From Bacteroidota bacterium (GTDB lineage Bacteria > Bacteroidota > Bacteroidia > Chitinophagales > Chitinophagaceae), in the NCBI GenBank assembly GCA_018266615.1, contig JAFEAB010000028.1, positions 1 through 33,103 on the forward strand: 33,103 bases of DNA, written 5' to 3'. The notes under the pieces were generated by a model. That model was not told the origin of the DNA. It saw only the letters and a program-made list of their open reading frames with translations, and searched no databases. The translations under genes were made by a program, and so were the position numbers. Within the stretch, counting starts at the first letter, position 1. The number at the start of each line of letters is the position of its first letter. This document shows, in pieces, positions 9,801 to 17,913 of the stretch.

Positions 9801-9905
9801 TTCGTTGTACCCGCAACGTATTCGTTCCTTTCAACGAAAAAACGCAGGAGTGCCCTTGATGAAACCCCTCTTGTTGAAGATCCCAACTCCTCTCAAATCC
9901 ATTAA
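6801..9905 (+). CDS. RND multidrug efflux permease (AcrB/MexB family, HAE-1 type)
   Basis: This 1034-aa inner-membrane proton antiporter should export hydrophobic or amphipathic compounds through a tripartite pump. It starts with the usual MNLAEFSLRRPVFAIVMSI first membrane helix, has two large periplasmic loops and about 12 membrane helices, and is of normal length. The proton-relay aspartates are present as D401/D402 in GLVVDDGIVVTENIY. RND sequences such as GIKNISSQSSQGSSNI (porter domain) and MIMLIGLVTKNGILIVEFAN (C-terminal helices) are clear. The gene is 24 nt after the adaptor gene and 4 nt before the TolC-like gene. The drug-type (HAE-1) subfamily fits better than the metal-type; the substrate is unknown. 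Confidence 0.95.
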   Translation: MNLAEFSLRRPVFAIVMSIIIILFGLIGYKFLGVRDYPALDPPNISVRTSYPGANAEIIETQITEPLEKSINGISGIKNISSQSSQGSSNILVEFELGINLEEAANDVRDKVSQAIRSLPSDLDAPPVVSKADASNDPVVILLLQSDKRNALELTEYANNDLVERLQTVTGVSAVNVWGEKRYAMRIWFDPAKLSAYNLTPQDVQAALSRENVELPSGKIYGESTELGIRTFGKLYTESDFNNLIVKNINGTDVRIKDIGHAILGPENEESILKESGIPMLAIAIIPQPGTNYIAISDEIQKRLKEIKKELPEDIKLEVSSDQTDNIRKSIREVKETLIISFVLVVLIVYLFFRDAIIAIRPLIDIPVSLIGAFFIMYLMGFTVNILTLLAIVLATGLVVDDGIVVTENIYKKMEQGMDKWRAAKEGSNEIYFAVISTSITLAVVFLPIIFLQGFVGRLFREFGMVVAGAVLISAFVSLTLTPVLNVKLAGKTFRHSRFYRFSEPFFTGMENGYRRMLSAFMRVRWLTWVIVAACGAIIYFIGSNLQSELAPMEDKSSFRLMVTAPEGTSYTAMDKYMDKITQFLIDSIPEKKYLVSMTAPGFTGSGSANSGFIRIALVDPKDRERSQQEIVNWVNKKLPRFNEGRSFAIQEQTIQVSRRSAQPVQFVIQNINADKLRKALPRILDAANKSTVLQGVDADLKFNKPEIRITIDRLKASELGVSVQDISQTLQLALANQRLSYFIKDGKQYQVIGQVERSNRDDPNDLKNFYVTNNKGQSIALINLLNITEDVTPPTLYHFNRYRSATISSGLAEGKTVGDGIKEIRAIADTILDDSFQTTLAGVSRDYEESSGNTYFAFFLAIGLIFLVLAAQFESFIDPLTIMITVPLALAGAVLSLWIFGQTLNIFSQIGMIMLIGLVTKNGILIVEFANQKQLQGEKKLQAVIDASVLRLRPILMTSLAMSLGALPLALSLGDASTSRMPLGIVIVGGVLFSLLLTLFVVPATYSFLSTKKRRSALDETPLVEDPNSSQIH

Positions 9906-9909
9906 CAGA

Positions 9910-11232
9910 ATGCAGATGCGGAATTTATTTTTCATTCTTTTAGCCCCCCTTCTTATGATTGCTCCTGCCCGGGCACAAGAAACCTTGTTACCCGAAGAAG
10001 CAGTTGCACTTACCCTTAAAAATAATTTCGACATCCTCATTCAAAAAGCAGACTCGGGTTTTTATGCATTGGATTACAAATTTAGGAATGCCTTTTTCTT
10101 ACCTCAGGTAAATGCCAATGCAACATTGCTCTTCAATAACAACAATACCAAACAAAAGCTGGCAGATGGTACCATTAAAAAAGGAAGCGGATTCAGATCT
10201 AATAACCTGAATACTTCCGTCAATTTAAACTGGGTGATTTTTGACGGGTTGAAGATGTTCACCAGCCGGGCCAAACTGGCAGAATATGTTAAACTGGGGG
10301 AGTTGAATATCAAGAGCCAGGTAATTACTTCTGTTGCGGATGTAATCCGGACTTATTATAATATAGTAAGTCAGAAACAACAATTATTGGCAATTGAGGA
10401 ACAAATGGGAATTAATGAGGAGCGGGTGAAGCAGGCCGAAAAAAAACTATCCGTAGGCCTGGGTGCCAAGCCGGAACTCCTGCAGGCAAAACTCGATTTG
10501 AATGCGCAAAAATCAGCCAGGCTTACCCAGCTAAATGCCATTGAACAATTGAAAGAACAACTCAACCTGCTGATTGGCTTCAAACCAGGAAGTAATTATA
10601 CGGTGATTGATACCATCATTTATAATCACCAACTGGTGGCAGCTGATATTTTTTCGGGAGCGGAAACCGGAAATGCAGATCTTCTTGTGGCCAGGCAGAA
10701 TATCCGGATTGCAACATTTACCCTGAAGGAAAAAAAAGCAGACAGGTTCCCCAAGGTATCGTTACAAAGCGCCTACAATTTCAATAAACTAAATAACAAC
10801 ACGGTGGTTAATAACTTCAGCCCCCTGTACAACCGGAACTTTGGCTTCAACTATGGGGTGAATATCAGTATCCCTATTTTAAATTATTTAAGCGTTCAAA
10901 AAAATATCCGGTCGGCGCAACTGGATTTAAACTACCAAAACCTGGTTTACCAGTATAAGCAAAGCCAGGTAGCCACTTCGGTAAGCAGTGCTTATAAAGC
11001 CTACGAAATGCAATTGCGTTCGCTGGACCTGGAAGAACAAAACATTGTTCTCGCCCGGGAAAATGTGCATATTGCATTAGAGAGAAACAGGCTTGGACTT
11101 TCCACCATCCTCGAGTTAAGGGAAACCCAGAAAAGTTTAGCGGATGCATATGCCCGGTTAATCAATGCTCGATATAATACAAAACTGGCCGAAACGGAAC
11201 TCTTGCAACTGAGAGGTTCCCTGGTTCAATAA
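9910..11232 (+). CDS. TolC-family outer-membrane efflux channel
   Basis: This is the outer-membrane exit duct of the adjacent RND pump. The 440-aa product has a signal peptide (MQMRNLFFILLAPLLMIAPARAQ, cut before Q) and two repeats rich in long amphipathic helices: LLPEEAVALTLKNNFDILI near the N-terminus, the first coiled coil around KQQLLAIEEQMGINEERVKQ, and LGLSTILELRETQKSLADAY near the C-terminus, all typical of outer-membrane factors. ATG 9910 is preferred because it starts 4 nt after the pump stop and leads straight into the signal peptide; the frame is open further upstream inside the pump gene. It completes an adaptor-pump-channel operon and is followed 34 nt later by purE on the same strand. 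Confidence 0.92.
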   Translation: MQMRNLFFILLAPLLMIAPARAQETLLPEEAVALTLKNNFDILIQKADSGFYALDYKFRNAFFLPQVNANATLLFNNNNTKQKLADGTIKKGSGFRSNNLNTSVNLNWVIFDGLKMFTSRAKLAEYVKLGELNIKSQVITSVADVIRTYYNIVSQKQQLLAIEEQMGINEERVKQAEKKLSVGLGAKPELLQAKLDLNAQKSARLTQLNAIEQLKEQLNLLIGFKPGSNYTVIDTIIYNHQLVAADIFSGAETGNADLLVARQNIRIATFTLKEKKADRFPKVSLQSAYNFNKLNNNTVVNNFSPLYNRNFGFNYGVNISIPILNYLSVQKNIRSAQLDLNYQNLVYQYKQSQVATSVSSAYKAYEMQLRSLDLEEQNIVLARENVHIALERNRLGLSTILELRETQKSLADAYARLINARYNTKLAETELLQLRGSLVQ

Positions 11233-11266
11233 TCTCTTTGTAACTTAGGAGCAGAAAACATTTCCT

Positions 11267-11755
11267 ATGCAAGTAAAAGCAGGAATTATTATGGGAAGCA
11301 AGAGCGACCTCGATGTAATGAAAGGCGCGGCTGATTTATTAGACCAACTTGGAGTTAAATATGAAATGACGGTTGTTTCGGCTCACCGTACCCCCGACAG
11401 GATGCGCACCTATGCATTGGGAGCAAAAGCAAGGGGGATTAAAGTTATTATTGCCGGCGCCGGTGGGGCCGCTCATCTGCCCGGAATGGTGGCATCCTAT
11501 ACCACGCTGCCGGTAATTGGAGTACCTATTAAATCATCCAATTCAATAGACGGATGGGATTCGGTACTGTCTATTCTACAAATGCCTACCGGCGTTCCGG
11601 TAGCAACCGTAGCATTAAACGGCGCTAAAAATGCCGGCATCCTGGCAGCGCAAATTTTAGGAGTGGCGGATGCGGAATTGGGGGAAAGGCTGGCCACATT
11701 TAAAAAAGACCTGGAACGCCAGGTAATTGAAATGGTTTCGAAATTACACGATTAA
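11267..11755 (+). CDS. purE: N5-carboxyaminoimidazole ribonucleotide mutase
   Basis: PurE (class I) moves the carboxyl group of N5-CAIR, made by PurK, to C4 to give CAIR. The 162-aa product is of normal length and shows the active-site segments [12 protein letters not shown] near the start, [10 protein letters not shown] (catalytic His region), and [13 protein letters not shown]. The sequence [21 protein letters not shown] followed by [12 protein letters not shown] is diagnostic. It lies 34 nt after the TolC-like gene, so it could be read through from the efflux operon; a clear promoter of its own was not found. Its stop abuts the stop of convergent bshC with no base between. Confidence 0.96.
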   Translation: MQVKAGIIMGSKSDLDVMKGAADLLDQLGVKYEMTVVSAHRTPDRMRTYALGAKARGIKVIIAGAGGAAHLPGMVASYTTLPVIGVPIKSSNSIDGWDSVLSILQMPTGVPVATVALNGAKNAGILAAQILGVADAELGERLATFKKDLERQVIEMVSKLHD

Positions 11756-13351
11756 TCATACTTCTTTCAAAACGGTAAAACGGGGTTCAACCGAGCTACT
11801 TTCCTGAAGCAACACATCCAAAAATTCCATCCCGTGGATAGCCAGCCAGAACATGATATTTTCAATCCGTTCCTGAAGCCCACCGGGAAATAATTCCCCT
11901 TTTAAAAATCCGATTTCGCGAATGGCGGCTTCATGCTTTTTCTTTGCAGCTCTTACCAATTTCTTTTCAAGCAAATCAATCTTCTTTAAACCTTTCACCA
12001 AAAGTGCGTTGGTATGAACCGCCAAAGTGGGATCTACTTTTCCAGCTACCTGCTCCATTTTCCTATAAATTTGGGAAAGTTCCTCCTTCTCGTTTTGCAA
12101 CATCAATTGCAAACCGGAATGTACCCTAACCCACTCCGCAGATAGGGTAACCTCATCCAAAAATAATTGAGGTACCCCAAGATCCAGCTTTTTCATTAAT
12201 GCCCCCCACTTCTTTGAGATTAGAAGAAATGAATTTCGAAGAATCAAAACGGGGAAGTCAATTGCTGCCTTTTCAAAAACCAATTTCAACCTCAGCCAAT
12301 AAGCCAACTCACCACCGCCTCCAATAAAGGCCACATTGGGTAAAATGGCCTCCTGCAATACCGGCCTGAGAATCACATTGGGGCTGTATCTTTCCGGATG
12401 GGCATGCAAATCCTGAATTATCTCCTCCCGCGAAAATTGTCTGGAAGTGTGTTCTATAAAGTATGAATCTCCTTTCTGTTCAATTCGGTTCCGCCCATTT
12501 TCATCCAGGTAAAACAGATTTATATCCCGGCCAAAAGAATCGATCCGAAAACTCTTTGGATAACCGGCCAGGGTTTCTTTAACAGCCCCGGCAGAGAATT
12601 TTTCCTTTAATTCCATTTCCATAACGGGCACGAACATCCGCTTAATTGGAGCCGAATCCGGAAGGAGAATTACCAGCCCGAATTTTCCAAAAAGTTCATT
12701 TACCAGCGAAAAGGTGGACTGTTCGATGGTCGATCCTTCCACATAGTTTCTACGCAATAAATCCATCACGTTTTTGCCATGGGGTAAAACTCCAAGCTGA
12801 CCCGAAATATCATCCAACATCTTCAGCAAGGATTTATCAACCTGCATCCTGCCTACGGCTCCCTGTTGGGTGGTTTGCCAGTTCATTTTTTCACCTCCGA
12901 AAAACACCTCCCCCAATTCATTGAGGTCGGCATCCTCAGACCCCATAAAAAAAACGGGAACAAAATCCTTTTCGGGGAACGAAGATTTAAGTTGGGCAGC
13001 CAGTTTAATGGCATGAAGGATTTTATATACAAAATACAAATGGCCGGTAAAAATATTGGGTTGATGTGCGGTGCAAACCGTGAAACAATTCTCATTGGCA
13101 AGCAATTCCAGGTTCTTAGCTACCGCCTGGTAAGGATTCATTTTCTGGTATTGCCGGTTCAGTTCTGCTACCAGAGCATTGCGGTTGGCAGATGAAAATT
13201 TTCTGGTTTCAATTGCCTTCCCAATTCCTTCCATATCGGGTTGATAAGAAAAATAAGGCTGAAGCGATACATCCGTATCGAGGTAATGATAAACAAGCTG
13301 GGAAAAGGAATGTGTATTTCGATAAGGGAGATGCTGCGCTTTAAAACTCAT
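11756..13351 (-). CDS. bshC: Bacillithiol synthase / cysteine-adding enzyme BshC
   Basis: BshC adds cysteine to GlcN-malate to complete bacillithiol, the low-molecular-weight thiol of many Firmicutes and Bacteroidota. The 531-residue product starts MSFKAQHLPYRNT, the common family N-terminus, and has FTVCTAHQPNIFTGHLYFVYKI (nucleotide-binding-like Rossmann motif) and FMGSEDADLNELGEV (corresponding to the family's EDHD-type motif). A long helical hairpin near the C-terminus (EKEELSQIYRKMEQVAGKV) matches the coiled-coil domain. ATG 13351 is chosen; the frame extends 11 codons to a TTG at 13384 that almost touches the rimO stop, an alternative coupled start. It lies downstream of rimO on the same strand, probably in one transcript. 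Confidence 0.93.
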   Translation of the reverse strand: MSFKAQHLPYRNTHSFSQLVYHYLDTDVSLQPYFSYQPDMEGIGKAIETRKFSSANRNALVAELNRQYQKMNPYQAVAKNLELLANENCFTVCTAHQPNIFTGHLYFVYKILHAIKLAAQLKSSFPEKDFVPVFFMGSEDADLNELGEVFFGGEKMNWQTTQQGAVGRMQVDKSLLKMLDDISGQLGVLPHGKNVMDLLRRNYVEGSTIEQSTFSLVNELFGKFGLVILLPDSAPIKRMFVPVMEMELKEKFSAGAVKETLAGYPKSFRIDSFGRDINLFYLDENGRNRIEQKGDSYFIEHTSRQFSREEIIQDLHAHPERYSPNVILRPVLQEAILPNVAFIGGGGELAYWLRLKLVFEKAAIDFPVLILRNSFLLISKKWGALMKKLDLGVPQLFLDEVTLSAEWVRVHSGLQLMLQNEKEELSQIYRKMEQVAGKVDPTLAVHTNALLVKGLKKIDLLEKKLVRAAKKKHEAAIREIGFLKGELFPGGLQERIENIMFWLAIHGMEFLDVLLQESSSVEPRFTVLKEV

Positions 13352-13385
13352 GTGTTCCGAAGTTATACAAAACAACCGATTCAAC

Positions 13386-14693
13386 TCAGGTGAGCTCCCC
13401 CTCCAGGTCGTAATCGTATGCTTTGGTAATTTTTACCATAACAAAATCGCCGGGTGAAAGTTTTTGAGAAGCCTGTACAATCACTTCATTGTCCACTTCC
13501 ACGCTGTCGAATTCGGTGCGCCCAATATAGCGGCCTGCTTCCTTTCTGTCAATAATAACCGGAAGGGTTTGCCCTACTTTTTCCTGATTTTTACGGTAAC
13601 TGATTTCCTGTTGAAATTCCATTATTTCCTGGGCGCGGGCTTCTTTCTCTTCGGCAGGTACATTATCCTCCAGGCCGTATGCTGCGGTTTGCTCTTCGTG
13701 GCTATAGGTAAAAATTCCTACGCGGTCGAATTGCATTTTTTCTAAAAACAGTTTCAGTTCTTCCACGTCTTCCCTTGTTTCCCCCGGGAAGCCTGCAATC
13801 AGGGTAGTTCGCAAACAAATACCCGGAATCAGCTCCCGGATATGCAAAATCAATTCCTCCATTTCTTCTCTTGTAATCTGCCGCCGCATGGCCTTCAACA
13901 TACTATTTGAAGCATGTTGCAGGGGAAGGTCGAGGTAATTGCAGATATTCTTCCTTTGTTTCATTACCTCAATAATCTCGATGGGGAATTTGGAGGGATA
14001 TGCATAATGGAGCCGGATCCATGTTAAGCCGGGGATATCAGCCAGTTCATTGAGCAGGCGGGGAAGGGCCCGTTCTTTATAAATATCGAGTCCATAATAG
14101 GTAAGTTCCTGGGCAATTAACATAACTTCTTTCACGCCCCGTTTTACTAATCCTTCCACTTCCTTCACAATTGACTCAATGGTTCGGCTAACATGGCCGC
14201 CCCGCATCAGGGGGATGGCACAAAAAGCACAGGTACGATTGCAGCCTTCGCTAATTTTTACATAGGCATAATGCTGGGGTGTGGCAAGCAATCGTTCACC
14301 CAGCAATTCGCCTTTATAATCGGCTTCAAATTTTTTGAGGATAAGAGGCAATTCCATGGTACCAAAAAAAGCATCCACTTCAGGTATTTCCGTTTCGAGA
14401 TTCTGTTTATACCTTTCACTCAGGCAGCCGGTAACATAGACCTTATCCAGTTTTCCTTTCTTTTTCAATTCCACCTGTTGGAGAATTGTATTCACACTTT
14501 CTTCCTTTGCCTTATCAATAAAACCGCAGGTATTAATTATTACAATATTGTGGTCTTTTTTTCTGCTTTCATGAACGGTATCGATGTCATTGGCAAGCAA
14601 CTGCCCGCTAAGCACTTCGCTATCCACCATATTCTTGCTGCATCCCAGCGTAATGATATTAACTTTATCCTGTTTTAGGCTCTTGGTTTTCAT
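13386..14693 (-). CDS. rimO: Ribosomal protein S12 methylthiotransferase RimO
   Basis: RimO is a radical-SAM methylthiotransferase that adds a methylthio group to a conserved aspartate of ribosomal protein S12. In the 435-aa product the N-terminal UPF0004 domain supplies three cysteines for the auxiliary [4Fe-4S] cluster: C18 (TLGCSKN), C56 (INTCGFI) and C90 (TGCLSERY). The radical-SAM CxxxCxxC motif is SEGCNRTCAFCAIPLMRG (C151, C155, C158). The C-terminal TRAM domain ends in DYDLEGEL. The TLGCSKNMVDSE start separates RimO from MiaB. A -7-like box lies just upstream, and bshC follows at once. Confidence 0.96.
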   Translation of the reverse strand: MKTKSLKQDKVNIITLGCSKNMVDSEVLSGQLLANDIDTVHESRKKDHNIVIINTCGFIDKAKEESVNTILQQVELKKKGKLDKVYVTGCLSERYKQNLETEIPEVDAFFGTMELPLILKKFEADYKGELLGERLLATPQHYAYVKISEGCNRTCAFCAIPLMRGGHVSRTIESIVKEVEGLVKRGVKEVMLIAQELTYYGLDIYKERALPRLLNELADIPGLTWIRLHYAYPSKFPIEIIEVMKQRKNICNYLDLPLQHASNSMLKAMRRQITREEMEELILHIRELIPGICLRTTLIAGFPGETREDVEELKLFLEKMQFDRVGIFTYSHEEQTAAYGLEDNVPAEEKEARAQEIMEFQQEISYRKNQEKVGQTLPVIIDRKEAGRYIGRTEFDSVEVDNEVIVQASQKLSPGDFVMVKITKAYDYDLEGELT

Positions 14694-14706
14694 ATTAAAA
14701 CAGCGG

Positions 14707-14714
14707 CAAAGGTA
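14707..14714 (-). promoter_or_regulatory. Putative -7 element for rimO (TACCTTTG)
   Basis: Leftward TACCTTTG matches TAnnTTTG and ends 13 nt before the rimO ATG, giving a very short leader. A TTG lies 22 nt further upstream, slightly beyond the usual 19-20 spacing. Confidence 0.4.
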
Positions 14715-14863
14715 CTAAACCAGGCGTTGTGGTGAACAATAAGAAATCCTAAAATGTTGATCATTAAGATTGGCAGCCGGTGTTTTTAGTGCCAGAATTG
14801 TCTGTCTTTGTGAAACTGCCTATATAAATTCGGAAAAAAAATAAAAAATATTATTTTTAGCCC

Positions 14864-15697
14864 ATGAAATTGAGAGTAGCGGTTCTGGATCTTTACGAAG
14901 GAGTTGCTAACCAGGGAATGAGGTGTATTAGAGAAATCCTGAACCAATATGGTGATTTGCATCATTTGGATGTTATTACCGATGAATTCGATGTCCGATT
15001 GAAGAATGAGGCGCCCGGCCTCAATTATGATGTTTATATATCCAGCGGTGGCCCCGGCAGCCCGCTCGATACCACCGAAACGGCATGGGAAGCCGCTTAT
15101 TTTTCCTGGCTCAGAAAGGTTGAGAAATTCAATGCAAATCCCAATAATCCGGTAAAAAAGAGGGTTTTCTTTATTTGCCACTCCTTCCAGCTAATTTGCA
15201 GGCATTACGGGCTTGCCGTGGTGAATAAAAGGAAGAGTACTTCTTTTGGGGTGTTTCCTATTCACTGGACCAATGCTGCAGAAACAGAGCCTATTTTTGA
15301 AGGGATGAGCAATCCGTTTTATGTGGTTGACAGTCGCGACTATCAGATCGTTCAACCCAATCACGATAAGTTAAATGAAATGGGCGCCACCATCCTGGCC
15401 ATTGAAAAAGCCAGGCCGCATGTACCCCTGGAAAGGGCCATTATGGCAATCCGTTTTAATGAGAACATGATTGGCACCCAATTTCACCCGGAAGCCGATG
15501 CGGAAGGTATGCTGATGTATTTGAAAACACCGGAGAAAAAAGCCAATGTAATTGAAAATCACAGTGAGGCAAAATGGGAATCCATGATTGAACAGTTAAA
15601 TGATCCGGAAAAAATAATGTTCACCTACGCCCATATCCTTCCCAATTTCCTCAACCTGGCTGTCGCAAAATTATTACCTGAAACCTTATCGGTGTAA
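14864..15697 (+). CDS. Class I glutamine amidotransferase-like protein
   Basis: The 277-aa protein has the class I (triad) glutaminase fold that releases ammonia from glutamine for a partner synthetase. The oxyanion-loop motif SGGPGSP is at residues 61-67, the nucleophile C105 is in FFICHSFQL, and H208 and E210 are in GTQFHPEAD. The family normally has GxCxGxQ around the cysteine; ICHSFQL departs from this but keeps C and Q. A C-terminal extension of about 60 residues follows the glutaminase core. It is not GMP synthase, because no ATP-pyrophosphatase domain is fused. It is followed by two same-strand genes and presumably supplies nitrogen to the ATP-grasp-like protein; that partnership is inferred from position only. 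Confidence 0.85.
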   Translation: MKLRVAVLDLYEGVANQGMRCIREILNQYGDLHHLDVITDEFDVRLKNEAPGLNYDVYISSGGPGSPLDTTETAWEAAYFSWLRKVEKFNANPNNPVKKRVFFICHSFQLICRHYGLAVVNKRKSTSFGVFPIHWTNAAETEPIFEGMSNPFYVVDSRDYQIVQPNHDKLNEMGATILAIEKARPHVPLERAIMAIRFNENMIGTQFHPEADAEGMLMYLKTPEKKANVIENHSEAKWESMIEQLNDPEKIMFTYAHILPNFLNLAVAKLLPETLSV

Positions 15698-15699
15698 AT

Positions 15700-15722
15700 C
15701 AGGAATTTCATTTCCTGTTTTT
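15700..15722 (+). terminator. Hairpin plus T-run after the amidotransferase gene
   Basis: CAGGAA (15700-15705) pairs with TTCCTG (15712-15717) around a 6-nt loop and is followed by TTTTTC. It lies between the amidotransferase stop and the next ATG at 15747, so it may be a weak terminator or attenuator within the cluster. Confidence 0.5.
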
Positions 15723-15746
15723 CACTACTTTTAAAAAAAAGCGGGA

Positions 15747-16937
15747 ATGGACAAACAACTAAGAGAAAAGTTCAACCACAATTTCAACACAGAAAAATAT
15801 GCGGACTATATCCGGGAATTAGAAAATCTTCATCCCGGTGCACTCGATTTCAGAAACGCTGAGACTCCCATTTTTGTAAAAAAAGATTTCAAGCACAAAA
15901 TGCTGGATGCCACAGAAGAAATCATCAACGTAATTACCTCACCTTTTTTTAAGACGATAACGGCTCGCAGTATTCCAGAGAAATTTAAAATGCCGGGTGA
16001 AGGTGAACATCCGCAGTTTGTGGTTTTCGATTATGGAATTTGCAAAAATGAAGCCGGTGAACTGGAACCTCAGCTAATTGAAATGCAGGGATTCCCCACG
16101 CTCTTTGCCTACCAGGCTTATCATTCCGATATCACCGCTAAATATGCAGAGGTTCCCGAAAATTACAGTTCATACCTGGGTGGATACACGCGTGAAAAAT
16201 ATATCCAGGATTTAAAGGAGATTATTCTGGGTGGGCATGATCCATCGGAAGTTATCCTGCTCGAAATATTTCCGGAACAACAAAAAACCCGGATCGATTT
16301 TTATTGCACCGAAAAACTGGTGGGTATAAAAACCGTTTGCCTCACCCGGTTGAAAGCGGATGGAACCCAGTTGTATTATGAAGATAATGGGAAGAAACAA
16401 AACGTAAAAAGAATATACAACCGGGTAATATTCGACGACCTCGAAAAACAGGGAGACATAGGAAGGATTATAGATTTAAAAAAAGAATATGATGTGGAGT
16501 GGTGTCCTCACCCCAACTGGTTTTACCGTATCAGCAAGTTCACCCTCCCTTTTATTGACCATCCCTTTATCCCCGAAACATTTTTCCTATCTGAAATCAC
16601 CAAACCGGTGGACCTGTCAAAATTTGTACTCAAACCCCTGTTTTCTTTTGCCGGTATGGGAGTTGTGATTGATGTAACGCAGGAGGACATAGACCAGGTG
16701 AAGGATCCTGAGAACTGGATACTTCAAAAGAAAGTGCAATATGCCGATGTTATTGAAACACCCAACGAACCGGCAAAAGCAGAAATCCGCTTATTTTATT
16801 TTTGGAAGGAAGGTTGGAAAAGGCCCATCCCGGTTCACAATTTGGTACGGCTTAGCAAAGGTAAAATGATTGGCACCCGGTATAACAAAGACAAGGACTG
16901 GGTAGGCGGTTCTATTGCCTATTTTGAAAAAGACTGA
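15747..16937 (+). CDS. ATP-grasp-like protein of unknown substrate
   Basis: I do not recognise a named family for this 396-aa cytosolic protein. Its C-terminal half resembles an ATP-grasp ligase: FVLKPLFSFAGMGVVID (about residues 292-308) looks like the lysine-bearing ATP-binding strand and glycine loop, WILQKKVQYADV resembles the second ATP-contacting strand, and AEIRLFYFW resembles the Glu/Arg metal-binding segment. The N-terminal half has PQFVVFDYGICKN and LEPQLIEMQGFPTLFAYQ, suggestive of a carboxylate- or peptide-binding pre-ATP-grasp region. No signal peptide or membrane helix is present. It is preceded by a glutaminase-type amidotransferase and followed after 1 nt by a helical protein, which suggests an amide- or peptide-forming reaction. 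The fold is moderately supported; the reaction is unknown. Confidence 0.55.
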   Translation: MDKQLREKFNHNFNTEKYADYIRELENLHPGALDFRNAETPIFVKKDFKHKMLDATEEIINVITSPFFKTITARSIPEKFKMPGEGEHPQFVVFDYGICKNEAGELEPQLIEMQGFPTLFAYQAYHSDITAKYAEVPENYSSYLGGYTREKYIQDLKEIILGGHDPSEVILLEIFPEQQKTRIDFYCTEKLVGIKTVCLTRLKADGTQLYYEDNGKKQNVKRIYNRVIFDDLEKQGDIGRIIDLKKEYDVEWCPHPNWFYRISKFTLPFIDHPFIPETFFLSEITKPVDLSKFVLKPLFSFAGMGVVIDVTQEDIDQVKDPENWILQKKVQYADVIETPNEPAKAEIRLFYFWKEGWKRPIPVHNLVRLSKGKMIGTRYNKDKDWVGGSIAYFEKD

Positions 16938-16938
16938 A

Positions 16939-17913
16939 ATGAAAGGATTTAACCGTTTTGATTTTTTCCTGCAAAAACTTAATTTTTCCATTCAGGAAGC
17001 TGAAAAACAGGAAGACCCGGGGTTTTGGTTATATAAAAATGATGCGCGCACCCCGGCGTTTATGCTGGAAGGCCTGGCACGACTGTATAATCAGGTACAC
17101 GAAGATGAGGATGACATAAAAAAGATGAAGGAAGATTTCAAAATGTTGGAGGATGCCATAGGCACAGTGGATTATTATGATAACCTGGCCAAAGACCTGG
17201 AAAAGCTTCCGGCAATCGAAAAAAAATACATCTCATTTCTTCATGAAAAGTGCAAGCAAAAAAACAGAATATTAAATGAACTATTAATTGACCGGAAATG
17301 GATTTCGAATAAGCATAACCGTATTGACCGCTGCCGTGAAAAACTTCAAAAAATTGATTGGAAAAAGGAAGATGAAGACATGGATGTTTTCAGGGATTAT
17401 TACCGGCATGAAATAAAAGAAGTTAATGATTTTATAGATTCACGCAACGGAAAATTCACAAAACTGGAGGAGGATGTGCACGAGTTCAGGAGAAAACTCC
17501 GGTGGTTAAGCATCTATCCGAAGGCATTAAACGGGAGCATCCAATTATCGGGGAACCTGGAAGATAAACCCGAATTAGAAAAATATTTTTCAGAAGAGGT
17601 GATCAACTCACCCTATAACCGTATGCCAACCGGTGAAGGCCTGGATGACATCCTGTATTTATCAAAACCAGATTTTTTTGCGTTGAGTTGGATGATTGCG
17701 CAAACCGGGAAACTAAAAGACCAGGGGTTAAATATTTATGGCCTTGCGGAAGCAATTGCAGAAACTGAATCCTTAACGGAGGTAGATGCGGTGGTAAGGG
17801 CAATGCAATCCATTGGAAATAATGGAGAAATAATAAATAACTTATTACGCGCTTCTTCTGAAATAATCATTGCTTATCAGCAAACGAAAAGTCTGGATCA
17901 TTTAATAGCCTAA
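16939..17913 (+). CDS. Alpha-helical protein of unknown function, possibly CHAD-like
   Basis: The 324-aa product is almost entirely charged alpha helix with no signal peptide or membrane segment. Segments such as RTPAFMLEGLARLYNQV and FKMLEDAIGTVDYYDNLAK, and later DVHEFRRKLRWLSIYPKAL, have the spaced His/Arg helices seen in CHAD domains, which bind polyphosphate or other anions; this is pattern resemblance only. ATG 16939 starts 1 nt after the stop of the ATP-grasp-like gene, so the two are very likely translationally coupled; an in-frame ATG at 16915 inside the previous gene is less likely. It is the last gene before the toxin island, and an A/T-rich hairpin (17926-17949) follows its stop. 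Confidence 0.6.
   Translation: MKGFNRFDFFLQKLNFSIQEAEKQEDPGFWLYKNDARTPAFMLEGLARLYNQVHEDEDDIKKMKEDFKMLEDAIGTVDYYDNLAKDLEKLPAIEKKYISFLHEKCKQKNRILNELLIDRKWISNKHNRIDRCREKLQKIDWKKEDEDMDVFRDYYRHEIKEVNDFIDSRNGKFTKLEEDVHEFRRKLRWLSIYPKALNGSIQLSGNLEDKPELEKYFSEEVINSPYNRMPTGEGLDDILYLSKPDFFALSWMIAQTGKLKDQGLNIYGLAEAIAETESLTEVDAVVRAMQSIGNNGEIINNLLRASSEIIIAYQQTKSLDHLIA

Noticed and set aside
11753..11758. Overlap or misannotation at the purE/bshC junction
   Set aside because: Both families are unmistakable and each ends at its own stop; TAA and the opposing TGA simply abut.
14694..14863. A small RNA or tRNA gene in the rimO/amidotransferase gap
   Set aside because: No cloverleaf or conserved RNA motif is seen; the gap is explained by two divergent promoters.
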